Positions 17,500 to 25,909 of a stretch of DNA of 64,000 bases are shown piece after piece. The DNA comes from Arthrobacter sp. ES3-54. GTDB lineage: Bacteria > Actinomycetota > Actinomycetes > Actinomycetales > Micrococcaceae. Position numbers and translations under genes: made by a program. Within the stretch, counting starts at the first letter, position 1, and each line of letters opens with the position of its first letter. The stretch covers positions 434,001-498,000 of the forward strand of contig NZ_JAQFIF010000001.1 in the NCBI RefSeq assembly GCF_029504395.1, read 5' to 3'. The notes below the pieces were generated by a model, which searched no databases, was not told the DNA's origin, and worked only from the letters and a program-made list of their open reading frames with translations.

Positions 17500-18327
17500 T
17501 TAGACGCCCAGGAAGCTGATGGCACCCTGCTTGAAGGCGCGGCTGGTGATGGCGTTGGTGTGGTTGCGGCCCGGCAGCACCAGCTGTTCGACCATGCCGC
17601 CGGCCTTGGCGCCGAGGGCGGCGAGCTCCGGCATGGAGGCGGCACGGTCGTCCTTTTCCCCTGCCACGAGGAGCATGGGCATGCGCGGCACGGCCTCGGC
17701 GGGGTCGTACGGCTCGGTTTTGATCGCCTCGATAAGGGACAGCAGCGCGAAGATGTTGTTGCTGGGCAGCAGCATGGCCATCTTTAGCAGCCCGGCGGTG
17801 GATTCGTCCGCGATCGGGGTGCCGTCGGCCAGGTACCGCTGCGCGGCGATCAGGTCGAAGTCCGCCAGGGGGTCGGCGACGTTGGGGCCGCCCAGGACCA
17901 GCCGGTGCACCAGCTCGTGCTGGGTGGCGCCGAACTCCCAGGCGAGCCGGGATCCCATCGAATAGCCGATAACGTCGAGGCCGCTGGACGGGTCGCCGTC
18001 GCGCAGGGGACGCACGCCGGCGTCGAACACTATCTGCAGCAGGTCAGCGCGAATCCGGCTGGGGGAGTAGGAGTCCATGTCCTCCGGCGCGCCGCTGCGG
18101 CCGTGGCCGGGCAGGTCCACGGTGATGACGCGCCGGCCGGCCTCAAGGAGCGCGGCGAGCCAGCCCGTGTCCTCCCAGTTGAGCTTCGAGGAGGAGGAGA
18201 AACCGTGCAGCAGCAGGACCGGACGGAGCCCGGCGTCGTTCTGGGGCTCATGCACCTGCACGTACAGCTGGGGGTCGGTGCCCTCCACGGTGTGGGAATG
18301 CAGTTCGCCGGTGTGTCTGCCGCTCAT
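17500..18327 (-). CDS. Alpha/beta hydrolase, last gene of the 2-oxo-acid/acetoin dehydrogenase operon
   Basis: The 275-residue protein has an alpha/beta hydrolase fold with an oxyanion-loop HGFSSSS, nucleophile elbow GYSMGS, acid GEKDD and a C-terminal His in GRNHTN. It starts four bases after the stop of a stand-alone lipoyl-domain gene; an alternative ATG at 18342 would overlap that gene. In acetoin dehydrogenase E2 (AcoC) of some proteobacteria a lipoyl domain and an alpha/beta hydrolase domain are fused in one chain, so this gene may be the detached catalytic half of such an E2. It could equally be an independent esterase. Confidence 0.82.
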   Translation of the reverse strand: MSGRHTGELHSHTVEGTDPQLYVQVHEPQNDAGLRPVLLLHGFSSSSKLNWEDTGWLAALLEAGRRVITVDLPGHGRSGAPEDMDSYSPSRIRADLLQIVFDAGVRPLRDGDPSSGLDVIGYSMGSRLAWEFGATQHELVHRLVLGGPNVADPLADFDLIAAQRYLADGTPIADESTAGLLKMAMLLPSNNIFALLSLIEAIKTEPYDPAEAVPRMPMLLVAGEKDDRAASMPELAALGAKAGGMVEQLVLPGRNHTNAITSRAFKQGAISFLGV

Positions 18328-18331
18328 GCTC

Positions 18332-18661
18332 TCAGTCCTCATCAAGTACGGCGCTCAGGCGGACCCGGCGCTTTGGTGCCTCTTCCTTCGGGACCGTGCC
18401 CACGATGCCGGCGGTGTTGTCCGGCACCTCAAACACAATCAGGGGCTCGCCGACATTGATCTTGTCACCGGGCCCGCCGTAGATACGCACTACCTTACCT
18501 GCCTGCGGGCTGGGCAATTCAACGGCCGACTTGGTGGTTTCGACCTCCACCAGCGGCTGGTTGCGCTCCACCTGCTCGCCCGGTGAAACCAGCCATTCCA
18601 GCACGGTTGCCTCGATCAGGCCCTCGCCGAGATCGGGGAGCGGGAAGGAAATTTCAGCCAC
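18332..18661 (-). CDS. Stand-alone lipoyl domain protein (E2-like, no acyltransferase domain)
   Basis: Only 109 residues long: an 80-residue biotinyl/lipoyl domain with PLPDLGEGLIEATV at the N-terminus and the lipoylation site in VETTKSAVE (Lys about residue 43), followed by a charged tail. A normal E2 (about 400-600 residues) has an additional E3-binding domain and catalytic CoA acyltransferase domain; both are missing and no frame downstream encodes them. GTG 18661 overlaps the E1-beta stop by eight bases. It is probably the swinging-arm carrier of the complex. Confidence 0.82.
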   Translation of the reverse strand: MAEISFPLPDLGEGLIEATVLEWLVSPGEQVERNQPLVEVETTKSAVELPSPQAGKVVRIYGGPGDKINVGEPLIVFEVPDNTAGIVGTVPKEEAPKRRVRLSAVLDED

Positions 18662-19733
18662 GTTTGTACTCCAATACTCGCTGGATGCCGAAGAGGATCC
18701 GGTCAATGTTCGGGATGTATTCATCTTCGAGGTCGCCCGAGGGGTACGGGACATCGAAGCCGGTGACGCGCTCCACCGGGGCCTTGAGGGTATCGAAGCA
18801 GCTTTGCGTGATCAGCTGCGCCACCTCGGCGCCGAGGCCGGAGGTCAGCGGCGCTTCGTGGACGACGACGGCGCGGCGCGTCTTGCGCACGGAGGCGGCC
18901 AGCGCTTCGGCGTCGATCGGCTTGAGCCAGCGCAGGTCCAGGACCTCGATGTCGATCCCGTCCTCGGCGGCGAGCTCGGCCACCTGCAGGCAGCGCGAGA
19001 CCATGGCACCCCATGCAACGAGCGTGAGATGGCGGCCTTCGCGCATCACCTTGGCACCGGTGGGGGAGCCGCCGCCTGTATCGTGCCGGGCGGCGTCGAC
19101 CTCACCCTTTTGCCAGTACCGCGACTTCGGCTCCATGAAGATCACCGGGTCCGGCCGCGTGGCGGCGTACTTGAGCAGGTGGTAGGCCTCATGCGGGTTC
19201 GACGGCGAGACCACCTTGAGGCCCGGCACGTGGGCGAAGAGTGCCTCGAGGCTTTCGCCGTGGTGTTCGGGGGCCCGGATGCCGCCGAAGCTGGGCACGC
19301 GCAGGGTGATGGGCATCGGCATGGTGCCACGACTGCGGTAGTTCATCCGGGCGATCTGGCAGACGATCTGGTTGATCGCCGGGTAGGCGAAACCGTCGAA
19401 CTGGACCTCGGGAATGGGGTGGAACCCGGCCATCGCCAGGCCCACGGACATGCCGAGGATGCCGGATTCCGCCAGCGGGGTGTCAAAGACGCGCTGCACG
19501 CCGTGCTTGGCCTGCAGCCCGTCGGTGATGCGGAAGACGCCGCCGAGCCGGCCGCAGTCCTCGCCGAAGATGACGGCCTTGGGGTTGTCCGCGAGGACCT
19601 CGTCCAGGGCGCGGTTAAGCGCCTGCTGCATCGACATCACGGTGGTTGATGCGGGGCTGGCTGTGTTCTCGGCAGTCTTCTCGGCAGTGTCGTCGCCTGC
19701 GGCGTCTACGCCTTCGAGAATCGAGTTAGACAT
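18654..19733 (-). CDS. 2-oxo acid (branched-chain/pyruvate/acetoin-type) dehydrogenase E1 beta
   Basis: The 359-residue subunit shows MSMQQALNRALDE and VFGED-like FGEDCGRLGGVFRIT, FDTPLAESGILG, EVQFDGFAYPA, and RAPEHHGESLE, all conserved in alpha2beta2-type E1 beta chains, and a transketolase C-terminal domain. With E1 alpha it carries out the TPP-dependent decarboxylation step. A 30-residue acidic/Ala extension precedes the domain. ATG 19733 overlaps the E1-alpha stop by eight bases (ATGTCTAA). No E3 gene is adjacent; the substrate is not deducible from sequence alone. Confidence 0.88.
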   Translation of the reverse strand: MSNSILEGVDAAGDDTAEKTAENTASPASTTVMSMQQALNRALDEVLADNPKAVIFGEDCGRLGGVFRITDGLQAKHGVQRVFDTPLAESGILGMSVGLAMAGFHPIPEVQFDGFAYPAINQIVCQIARMNYRSRGTMPMPITLRVPSFGGIRAPEHHGESLEALFAHVPGLKVVSPSNPHEAYHLLKYAATRPDPVIFMEPKSRYWQKGEVDAARHDTGGGSPTGAKVMREGRHLTLVAWGAMVSRCLQVAELAAEDGIDIEVLDLRWLKPIDAEALAASVRKTRRAVVVHEAPLTSGLGAEVAQLITQSCFDTLKAPVERVTGFDVPYPSGDLEDEYIPNIDRILFGIQRVLEYKRG

Positions 19734-20763
19734 GTTCGGACTCCTCGCGCCAGTTGGCGGCCTGGGCCTGCAGGGCCGGGGTGGTTTCCTGGAAGACCAG
19801 GTCAAACATTTCACTGCCGGGCCGGGAGCCGAGCCCCTGGATGCCGGTGCGGATCTGCTCCTCTTCAGCCTTGGCCGCAGCCAGCGCCTCGGCGAAGAAC
19901 GCCTCGTCCGCGATTCCGTCGGCCAGCAGCCGCTGCCGGAGCCGCTCGAGCGGGTCGGTGCCGGCGCCGTCGCGTTCCTCGTCCAGGGAGCGGTAGCGGC
20001 CCGGATCATCGGAGGTAGAGTGCGGGCCCCGGCGGTAGGTCATGGCCTCGATGAGCACCGGGCCGTTGCCGGAGCGGGCATGCGCGAAGGCGCGGCGGGT
20101 CGCCTCGAGGACCGCGACGACGTCGTCGCCGTCGATCTTTAGCGCCGGAATCCCGTAGCCGGCGGCGCGGGCCGCGACGGAGCCGCCGGCCACCTGCCGT
20201 TCGGTGGGGACCGAGATGGCCCAGCCGTTGTTCTGGACGAAGAACACCACCGGCGCCTTCATCACGGCGGCGAAGTTCATCGCCTCGTGCACGTCGCCCT
20301 GCGAGGAGGCGCCGTCGCCGAAGTAGGTCAGGGCGACGCCGTCTTTTCCATCGAGCGTCTGGCCGTGGGCCCAGCCGACGGCGTGCAGGACGGAGCCGGC
20401 GACGACCGCCTGGATCGGGGCCAGCCGGGATTCCATCGGGTTGTACAGGCCGCCGTGCCACGTGGCCTTGTGGGTGGACATGTAGGCCACCATGTCCACG
20501 CCCATGGTCCGGGCGACGCCCATTTCGCGGTAGGTGGGGAAGACGAAGTCCCGGGTGGTGTCCACGGCGTAGCCGCTGCCCACCTGGGCCGCTTCCTGGC
20601 CGAGCTCGGGGGCGTAGCCGGGGATGATGCCCTGCCGTTGCCAGGCGATGGCCGACGTGTCGAGGTGCCGGACGGCCACCATCAGCGAATAGAGCTCGCG
20701 GAGCTCGTCGGCAGTGAGCGGTCCGGCAGCGCCGCCGGAAGCCACGGGGAGAAGTGTGTCCAT
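19726..20763 (-). CDS. 2-oxo acid (branched-chain/pyruvate/acetoin-type) dehydrogenase E1 alpha
   Basis: The 345-residue subunit has QGIIPGYAPELGQEAA near residue 45, FPTYREMG, and the TPP/Mg motif beginning GDGASSQGDVHEA and ending QNNGWAIS (about residues 165-200), plus YRRGPHSTSDD, a conserved regulatory loop segment. It is the first gene of an operon E1 alpha - E1 beta - lipoyl protein - hydrolase. ATG 20763 is chosen; the frame extends 12 codons upstream without homology. The sequence looks closest to branched-chain/acetoin-type E1 chains. Confidence 0.88.
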   Translation of the reverse strand: MDTLLPVASGGAAGPLTADELRELYSLMVAVRHLDTSAIAWQRQGIIPGYAPELGQEAAQVGSGYAVDTTRDFVFPTYREMGVARTMGVDMVAYMSTHKATWHGGLYNPMESRLAPIQAVVAGSVLHAVGWAHGQTLDGKDGVALTYFGDGASSQGDVHEAMNFAAVMKAPVVFFVQNNGWAISVPTERQVAGGSVAARAAGYGIPALKIDGDDVVAVLEATRRAFAHARSGNGPVLIEAMTYRRGPHSTSDDPGRYRSLDEERDGAGTDPLERLRQRLLADGIADEAFFAEALAAAKAEEEQIRTGIQGLGSRPGSEMFDLVFQETTPALQAQAANWREESEHV

Positions 20764-20869
20764 GCCTGTGACCCTAGTCACCGGCGGCGGGGTGGGCAAT
20801 CAGCCTAGGTTGGGCTGCCCAGACTGCACACTTTTGCCGTCCCTGCCGCCGGTGAGCTTGGCAATTTGT

Positions 20870-22282
20870 CTAGCGGGTCTGCTGGTCGGCCGCTACGCCG
20901 GCGCGGCGGTTGCCGGTGATCCGGGCGCCGATCCAGCACGCCGCGGCGATGCCGGCCACCAGTACCAGGGTGCTGAACAGCTGCTTGCTGCTGTCCGGGC
21001 TGCTGAAACCGACGGCGAAGATCAGGGCCAGGAGCACCAGCCCGAAGATCGTCAGGGCAGGGAAGCCCTTCATCCGCAGCGGCAGCGGGGTGCCGTCGCG
21101 GTCCGCCCGGCGGCGCAGGATCAGCTGGGAGACCAGGGCCGAGCCCCACACCACGAGGCACGTGGAGCCGACAAGCTGGAACAGCGCCGGCAGAATCTGG
21201 TCCGGGAAGAGCAGTTCCAGGACGGCGGCCAGGAAGCCGAAAGCCACGGAGACGCTCACCGCCACCACCGGGACCCGGGCCGAGTTGAGCTTCGAAAGGA
21301 ACCTCGGGGCTTCACCGCGCTCAGAGAGCGAGTACACCATGCGAGACGCACCGTAGAGGTTGGCGTTCAGCGCGGACAGCAGCGCGATGACGGCCACCAG
21401 GGTGATCGCGGCACCCGCACCCGGGATCCGCGCGACGTCGAGGACGCCGGCGAAGGGGGACTTCAGGGCCGCAGAGGTTGAGGGAAGGACGGCCGCGATG
21501 ACGAAAACCGAGCCGATGTAGAACACGAGGATCCGCCAGACCACGGTGCGGATCGCCTGGGCGACGCTGCGCTCCGGGTTCTCGGTCTCGGCAGCGGCCA
21601 CGCTCACAATCTCAGTGCCGCCGAAGGCGAAGATCACGACGAAGAGTGCGGTGGCGATGCCGCCGAGGCCTGCCGGGGCGAAGCCGGAAGTGAAGTTGCT
21701 AAGGCCTGGGGACGGGACGTCCGGCAGCCAGCCCAGCAGCAGGGCCGCGCCGATGGCGAGGAAGATCACGATCGCGGCCACCTTGAGGATGGCGAACCAG
21801 AATTCGAACTCGCCGAAGCTCTTCACGCCCGCCAGGTTAATGGCGGTGAACAGGGCCATGAAGACCAGGGACAGTGCCCAGACGGGGATCACCGGCCACA
21901 CCGTGAACAGGAGCCCGGCCGCACCGAGGGCCTCGGCGGCGATGACCACCACGAGCTGCAGCCACCAGAGCCAGCCGACGGTCGCCCCTGCGGTCTTGCC
22001 CATGGCTTTTTGCGTGTAGACGGAGAAGGCGCCGCTGTTGGGGTTGGCCGCGGCCATCTCGCCGAGCGCCCACATCACCAGGATGATCAGGGTTCCGGCA
22101 ACAAGGTAGGAAATCAGCACGGCCGGTCCCGCCGCCTGGATTCCTGCCCCCGACCCGAGGAACAGGCCGGCGCCGATCGCGCTGCCCAGCCCCATCATGG
22201 TCAACTGGCGCGGCTTCATGCTGTGCCCCAGGCTCGGGGCGGGAACCGCGGTGGGTAGCGTCGCGGTGGACTTCGTTGTCAT
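20870..22282 (-). CDS. Amino acid permease (APC superfamily)
   Basis: The 470-residue protein has 12 hydrophobic segments and the amino-acid transporter signature: GLGSAIGAGLFLGSGAGIQ near residues 32-50, PNSGAFSVYTQKAMG, and FAFGGTEIVSVAAAETENP near 217-235. It resembles GabP/AnsP/ProY-type H+-coupled importers. It is divergent from an Lrp/AsnC regulator, which probably senses its substrate. The substrate is not determined. Confidence 0.88.
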   Translation of the reverse strand: MTTKSTATLPTAVPAPSLGHSMKPRQLTMMGLGSAIGAGLFLGSGAGIQAAGPAVLISYLVAGTLIILVMWALGEMAAANPNSGAFSVYTQKAMGKTAGATVGWLWWLQLVVVIAAEALGAAGLLFTVWPVIPVWALSLVFMALFTAINLAGVKSFGEFEFWFAILKVAAIVIFLAIGAALLLGWLPDVPSPGLSNFTSGFAPAGLGGIATALFVVIFAFGGTEIVSVAAAETENPERSVAQAIRTVVWRILVFYIGSVFVIAAVLPSTSAALKSPFAGVLDVARIPGAGAAITLVAVIALLSALNANLYGASRMVYSLSERGEAPRFLSKLNSARVPVVAVSVSVAFGFLAAVLELLFPDQILPALFQLVGSTCLVVWGSALVSQLILRRRADRDGTPLPLRMKGFPALTIFGLVLLALIFAVGFSSPDSSKQLFSTLVLVAGIAAACWIGARITGNRRAGVAADQQTR

Positions 22283-22465
22283 GGCGAACCTTCGTGTGGT
22301 TTGGATCTGTGCGTCCTTATGGGACCTATTGAATTTACCGTCTTTGGGCCGGCGCTACGGATCGCCGGGGCGCCCCCGCCGTGAGAGCATGGTGGCAGTT
22401 TGCTCACTGAATCGGGGCATTGGCGGCGGTTTGTCACACCCGGGCCGCTCGGAAAGGAAAAATCC
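22283..22465. promoter_or_regulatory. Divergent promoter region, permease / Lrp regulator
   Basis: This 183-base spacer between the divergent permease and Lrp-type regulator contains an AT-rich patch (TATTGAATTTA near 22327) in otherwise GC-rich DNA. Such patches are typical of Lrp/AsnC binding and promoters, but no clear palindrome is visible. Confidence 0.35.
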
Positions 22466-22939
22466 ATGGACGTTGATCCGCTGGATGCAAAGCTTGTCCG
22501 ATTTTTCACGGATTCTCCCAGGGCCTCGGTCCTGGAAGCCTCCAGGGTGCTGAAGGTAGCCCGCGCCACGGTGCAGTCGCGGCTGGACCGGATGCAGGAC
22601 GCCGGCGTGATCGGCTCATGGGTGCCGCACCCGGATCCGGCGCACTTCGGCTACCCGGTGGTGGCGTTCTGTTCCCTCACGATCAACCAGGACCTCGGGC
22701 ACGACGCCGTCGTGGAGGCCCTGGCGCGGATCCCCGAACTGATCGAGATCCACACCGTCTCCGGCAGTTCCGACCTCATGGCCCGCATCGCCGCACGCTC
22801 CAATTCGGACCTCCAGCGCGTTCTCGATGCCATGATCGCCACCAGGACGGTCCTGCGGTCCTCGTCCGTGATCGTGCTCAACACGCACTTCCAGGGGCGC
22901 ACCCTGCCGCTGCTGGAAGCCGCGGCCGCAAGCAAGTGA
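22466..22939 (+). CDS. Lrp/AsnC family transcriptional regulator
   Basis: The 157-residue protein starts DPLDAKLVRFFTDSPRAS, followed by the helix-turn-helix (EASRVLKVARATVQSRLDRM) and a C-terminal RAM/ligand-binding domain with the VSGSSDLMARI block near residue 97. Lrp proteins form octamers that respond to amino acids. Gene order (divergent to an amino acid permease) supports local control. ATG 22466 follows GGAAAGGA at a workable distance. Confidence 0.87.
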   Translation: MDVDPLDAKLVRFFTDSPRASVLEASRVLKVARATVQSRLDRMQDAGVIGSWVPHPDPAHFGYPVVAFCSLTINQDLGHDAVVEALARIPELIEIHTVSGSSDLMARIAARSNSDLQRVLDAMIATRTVLRSSSVIVLNTHFQGRTLPLLEAAAASK

Positions 22940-22988
22940 CAGGCCAGGCCGGTGAGCAGGGCGGGCATGCCGCGGCCCGGGGAACCGG

Positions 22989-23648
22989 CTAGAGGACGCT
23001 CAGGCCCTCGGGCAGGCCGGTCCGGCCGGTAAGCAAGAGCAGCAACTCACCGGCGGCCGGCAACCGGGAGCCGATGGCTCCGGCGAGCTCCAGGGAGGCC
23101 GCGACCGCCGGGGCCAGGGAGGCGGGCGGCGGGAGCCCCAGGGCGCGCGCCAGGTCCAGGGTGTGCACGGCCAGTTCGAAGGTCCGGGTCGGCAGGTAGT
23201 CGATGAGCGCCATTGCCCCGGCGGGTGTGGCCACCAGGGCATCGTCCGGAGTGTTCCTGACGAGGACGGTGACGCGTTGGACCAGCTCCCGCACGGCTGC
23301 GGCCGGGTCCTCGCCCAGGGCTTCCCCGGTTTCCCTGCCTCGCTGCGCGATCGCGTCCGGCGAGGCGGCGTCCCGGACGGCCAGGAAGTATTCCACCGGA
23401 CCCGCCACCCGCTCCCCGGTGGCCGGGGTGGCGAGGTAGGTCTCCACGGTGGTCAGGGCGCGGCTCGTGTGGCCGGTCAGGGCCCGGACGTCCCATTCAC
23501 CCAGCGCCGGCCGCGGCCACGCCTGGTCCGGTACCTGTCCGGCGAGCTCCAGGAATGCCTGGGCCGCCCCCGCGTAACGGGCCCTGACTGCTGCTGAGTC
23601 CCTACCCTTTGAGTCCCCACCCTCCGGGGCCATGTCTTCTCCGTCCAT
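22989..23648 (-). CDS. Maleylpyruvate isomerase-like (DinB/mycothiol-dependent fold) protein
   Basis: The 219-residue protein has the TIGR03083-type actinobacterial pattern: GEWDVRALTGHTSRALTTVE near residue 50 (His of the metal site in the LTGH segment), TRTFELAVHTLDLARALG near 165. Members of this DinB-like superfamily bind a divalent metal and often use mycothiol. The specific function is unknown. Start chosen at ATG 23648; ATG 23633 is also possible. It is divergent from the NAD operon. Confidence 0.72.
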   Translation of the reverse strand: MDGEDMAPEGGDSKGRDSAAVRARYAGAAQAFLELAGQVPDQAWPRPALGEWDVRALTGHTSRALTTVETYLATPATGERVAGPVEYFLAVRDAASPDAIAQRGRETGEALGEDPAAAVRELVQRVTVLVRNTPDDALVATPAGAMALIDYLPTRTFELAVHTLDLARALGLPPPASLAPAVAASLELAGAIGSRLPAAGELLLLLTGRTGLPEGLSVL

Positions 23649-23787
23649 AGCCCCGATTGTTACCGTTGCCGGCTCCCGCGGACAAGCCCGGACCGAACCC
23701 CGGCAGCGCCGGCGCCTCGGCCGTGTCCGCAAATGTGCCCGCCCATGTGACCTGAAACATTTTGCGCCCTGCCGTCGCGGCCGTATC

Positions 23788-23818
23788 ATTAGTTCTAGTC
23801 AATTTGACTATAACTAAT
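23788..23818. promoter_or_regulatory. Large palindromic operator, predicted NrtR site for the NAD operon
   Basis: A 31-bp inverted repeat centred at 23803 has left arm ATTAGTTCTAGTCAA and right arm TTGACTATAACTAAT with one base mismatch and a single central T. It contains TATAAC, a plausible -10 box, so a bound repressor would block transcription. It lies 128 bases upstream of nrtR, which directly precedes nadABC. Confidence 0.75.
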
Positions 23819-23945
23819 CCGGCGGTCGCGCCGGATCTGTCCGGGCAGTCCACCGCTGGACCCGCCCGGGACCTCAGAGGGCGGGTGAACCACCGTTTAC
23901 ACCACAGCAGCCAACGTCTCGGAGCGCCAGACCGCGCCGCCGTCG

Positions 23946-24605
23946 TTGGCCATCTCCACCGTGATCTTTGCGCTGCGCCCCAGCGAGAAGTCCGGACGGC
24001 CCACGCTGTGGATCCCGCTGGTGCGGCGGATCCGCGAGCCGTTCAAGGGCCTCTGGGCCCTGCCCGGCGGCCCGCTCACCCACTCCGAATCCCTCCAGGA
24101 CGCCGCCTCGCGGAACCTGCGCGACACGACGGGGCTGGCCCCGAACTACCTCGAACAGCTCTACGCCTTTGGCGGGCTGCACCGCTCGCCCACCCAGCGC
24201 GTCGTCTCGATTGTGTACTGGGCGCTCGTCCAGCCCACGGAGGCCGCGCTCGCCGACGAATCCGAAAACGTCCGCTGGTTCCGCGCCGACCGGCTCGGCG
24301 AGCTGGCCTTCGACCACAACGCGATCGTCGACTACGCCCTGTGGCGGCTGCGCAACAAGATGGCCTACGGATCCATCGCCTACCACCTGCTGGGTGAGTA
24401 CTTCACCCTCGCCCAGGTCCGGGAAGTCTACGAGGCCGTCCTGGACCGCGAACTCGATCCCGCCAACTTCCGCCGGCAGGTCAAGGCCACGCCGGAAATC
24501 GAAGAAACCGATCAGTACCTGCAGGGCGGCAAGCACCGCCCGCCACGCCTTTACCGCTTTACCGGCCGCCCAGGCCTTGACCCAGACAACAGGAGCACAC
24601 CATGA
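23946..24605 (+). CDS. nrtR: NrtR-type NUDIX regulator of NAD biosynthesis
   Basis: The 219-residue protein has an N-terminal NUDIX-like domain (about 1-135; GLWALPGGPLTHSESLQDAA is a degenerate Nudix box) and a C-terminal winged-helix domain (about 145-210, with FTLAQVREVYEAVLDRELD). NrtR proteins repress NAD genes and are released by ADP-ribose or related compounds. Its place as first gene of nrtR-nadA-nadB-nadC and the upstream palindrome fit this role. The start is uncertain: the frame is coding-like for 19 codons upstream of TTG 23946 yet offers no ATG/GTG before a stop at 23886. Confidence 0.82.
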   Translation: MAISTVIFALRPSEKSGRPTLWIPLVRRIREPFKGLWALPGGPLTHSESLQDAASRNLRDTTGLAPNYLEQLYAFGGLHRSPTQRVVSIVYWALVQPTEAALADESENVRWFRADRLGELAFDHNAIVDYALWRLRNKMAYGSIAYHLLGEYFTLAQVREVYEAVLDRELDPANFRRQVKATPEIEETDQYLQGGKHRPPRLYRFTGRPGLDPDNRSTP

Positions 24606-25909
24606 GCAGCGTCAACGCGGCAATCCAGCTGATCACGCGCGAGCAGGCCACCACCATGACGGGGGCCGCGGCCGCCTCCACCTGCAGCCCTGCGCTGGCC
24701 CGCGGGCCCTGGGACTACGACCTCGCCGAGGCCCTCGCCGGAGTGCCCGCCTACGGACCGGGCGCCTCCTCCGCCGACGTCGCACCGGTCTCGACTCCCC
24801 GGCAGGGCCGGCTGCCGGAGGAGTACAAGCTCGCCAGCGACGCCGAACTCGACGCCCGGATCCGCGCCGCCAAAGCGGCACTGGGGGACCGCGCCGTCGT
24901 GCTGGGACACTTCTACCAGCGCGACGAAGTGATCGAATACGCCGACTTCGTGGGCGATTCCTTCCAGCTCGCCAATGCGGCCCTGACCCGGCCGGACGCC
25001 GAAGCCATCATCTTCTGCGGCGTGCACTTCATGGCCGAGACCGCGGACATCCTGTCCCGGCCGGACCAGGCCGTGATCCTGCCCAACCTCGCCGCGGGTT
25101 GCTCCATGGCGGACATGGCGGACATCGACTCCGTCACCGAGTGCTGGGAACAGCTCGAGGAAGTCTTCGGCACGGAGCCCGACGCCGACGGCCGGGTCCC
25201 GGTCATCCCGGTCACCTACATGAACTCCTCCGCAGCCCTGAAGGGCTTCTGCGGCGAGCGCGGCGGGATCGTCTGCACCTCCTCGAACGCCGCGACGGTG
25301 CTGGAGTGGGCGTTTGAGCGCGGCCAGCGGGTGCTGTTCTTCCCGGACCAGCACCTGGGCCGCAACACGGCCAAGGCCATGGGAGTGCCGCTGGAGCATA
25401 TGCCGATGTGGAACCCGCGCAAGGACCTCGGCGGCAACGACGAACAGACGCTGCTCGATTCCCGGGTGATCCTCTGGCACGGCTTCTGCTCGGTCCACAA
25501 GCGCTTCAACGTGGGCCAGATCGAGAAGGCCCGCGCCGAGTTCCCCGGCGTGCAGGTGATCGTGCACCCGGAATGCCCCATGGAGGTGGTGGATGCCGCC
25601 GATTCCGCCGGGTCCACCGACTTCATCAAGAAGGCCATCGCCGCGGCCACGGAACCCACCACGTTTGCGATCGGCACCGAGATCAACATGGTGAACCGCC
25701 TCGCCGCGGAATACCCGCAGCACACCATCTTCTGCCTGGACCCGGTCATCTGCCCCTGTTCCACCATGTACCGCATCCACCCCGGCTACCTTGCCTGGGT
25801 CCTGGAAGCGCTCGTCCGCGGCGAGGTGCTCAACCGCATCACCGTGGACGAGGACGTTGCCGCCCCGGCAAAAGTGGCGCTGGAACGCATGCTGGCGGCG
25901 CGGCCGTGA
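24602..25909 (+). CDS. nadA: Quinolinate synthase A
   Basis: The 435-residue enzyme condenses iminoaspartate with dihydroxyacetone phosphate to quinolinate using a [4Fe-4S] cluster. Visible motifs: VLGHFYQRDEVIEYAD, GDSFQLA, IFCGVHFMAETADIL, NLAAGCSMADMA, IVCTSSNA, HPECPMEVV, and VICPCSTMYRI; three of these Cys would be the cluster ligands. The start overlaps nrtR's end by four bases, and its stop overlaps the nadB GTG. About 70 N-terminal residues before the conserved core are an extension typical of long actinobacterial NadA. Confidence 0.95.
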   Translation: MSSVNAAIQLITREQATTMTGAAAASTCSPALARGPWDYDLAEALAGVPAYGPGASSADVAPVSTPRQGRLPEEYKLASDAELDARIRAAKAALGDRAVVLGHFYQRDEVIEYADFVGDSFQLANAALTRPDAEAIIFCGVHFMAETADILSRPDQAVILPNLAAGCSMADMADIDSVTECWEQLEEVFGTEPDADGRVPVIPVTYMNSSAALKGFCGERGGIVCTSSNAATVLEWAFERGQRVLFFPDQHLGRNTAKAMGVPLEHMPMWNPRKDLGGNDEQTLLDSRVILWHGFCSVHKRFNVGQIEKARAEFPGVQVIVHPECPMEVVDAADSAGSTDFIKKAIAAATEPTTFAIGTEINMVNRLAAEYPQHTIFCLDPVICPCSTMYRIHPGYLAWVLEALVRGEVLNRITVDEDVAAPAKVALERMLAARP

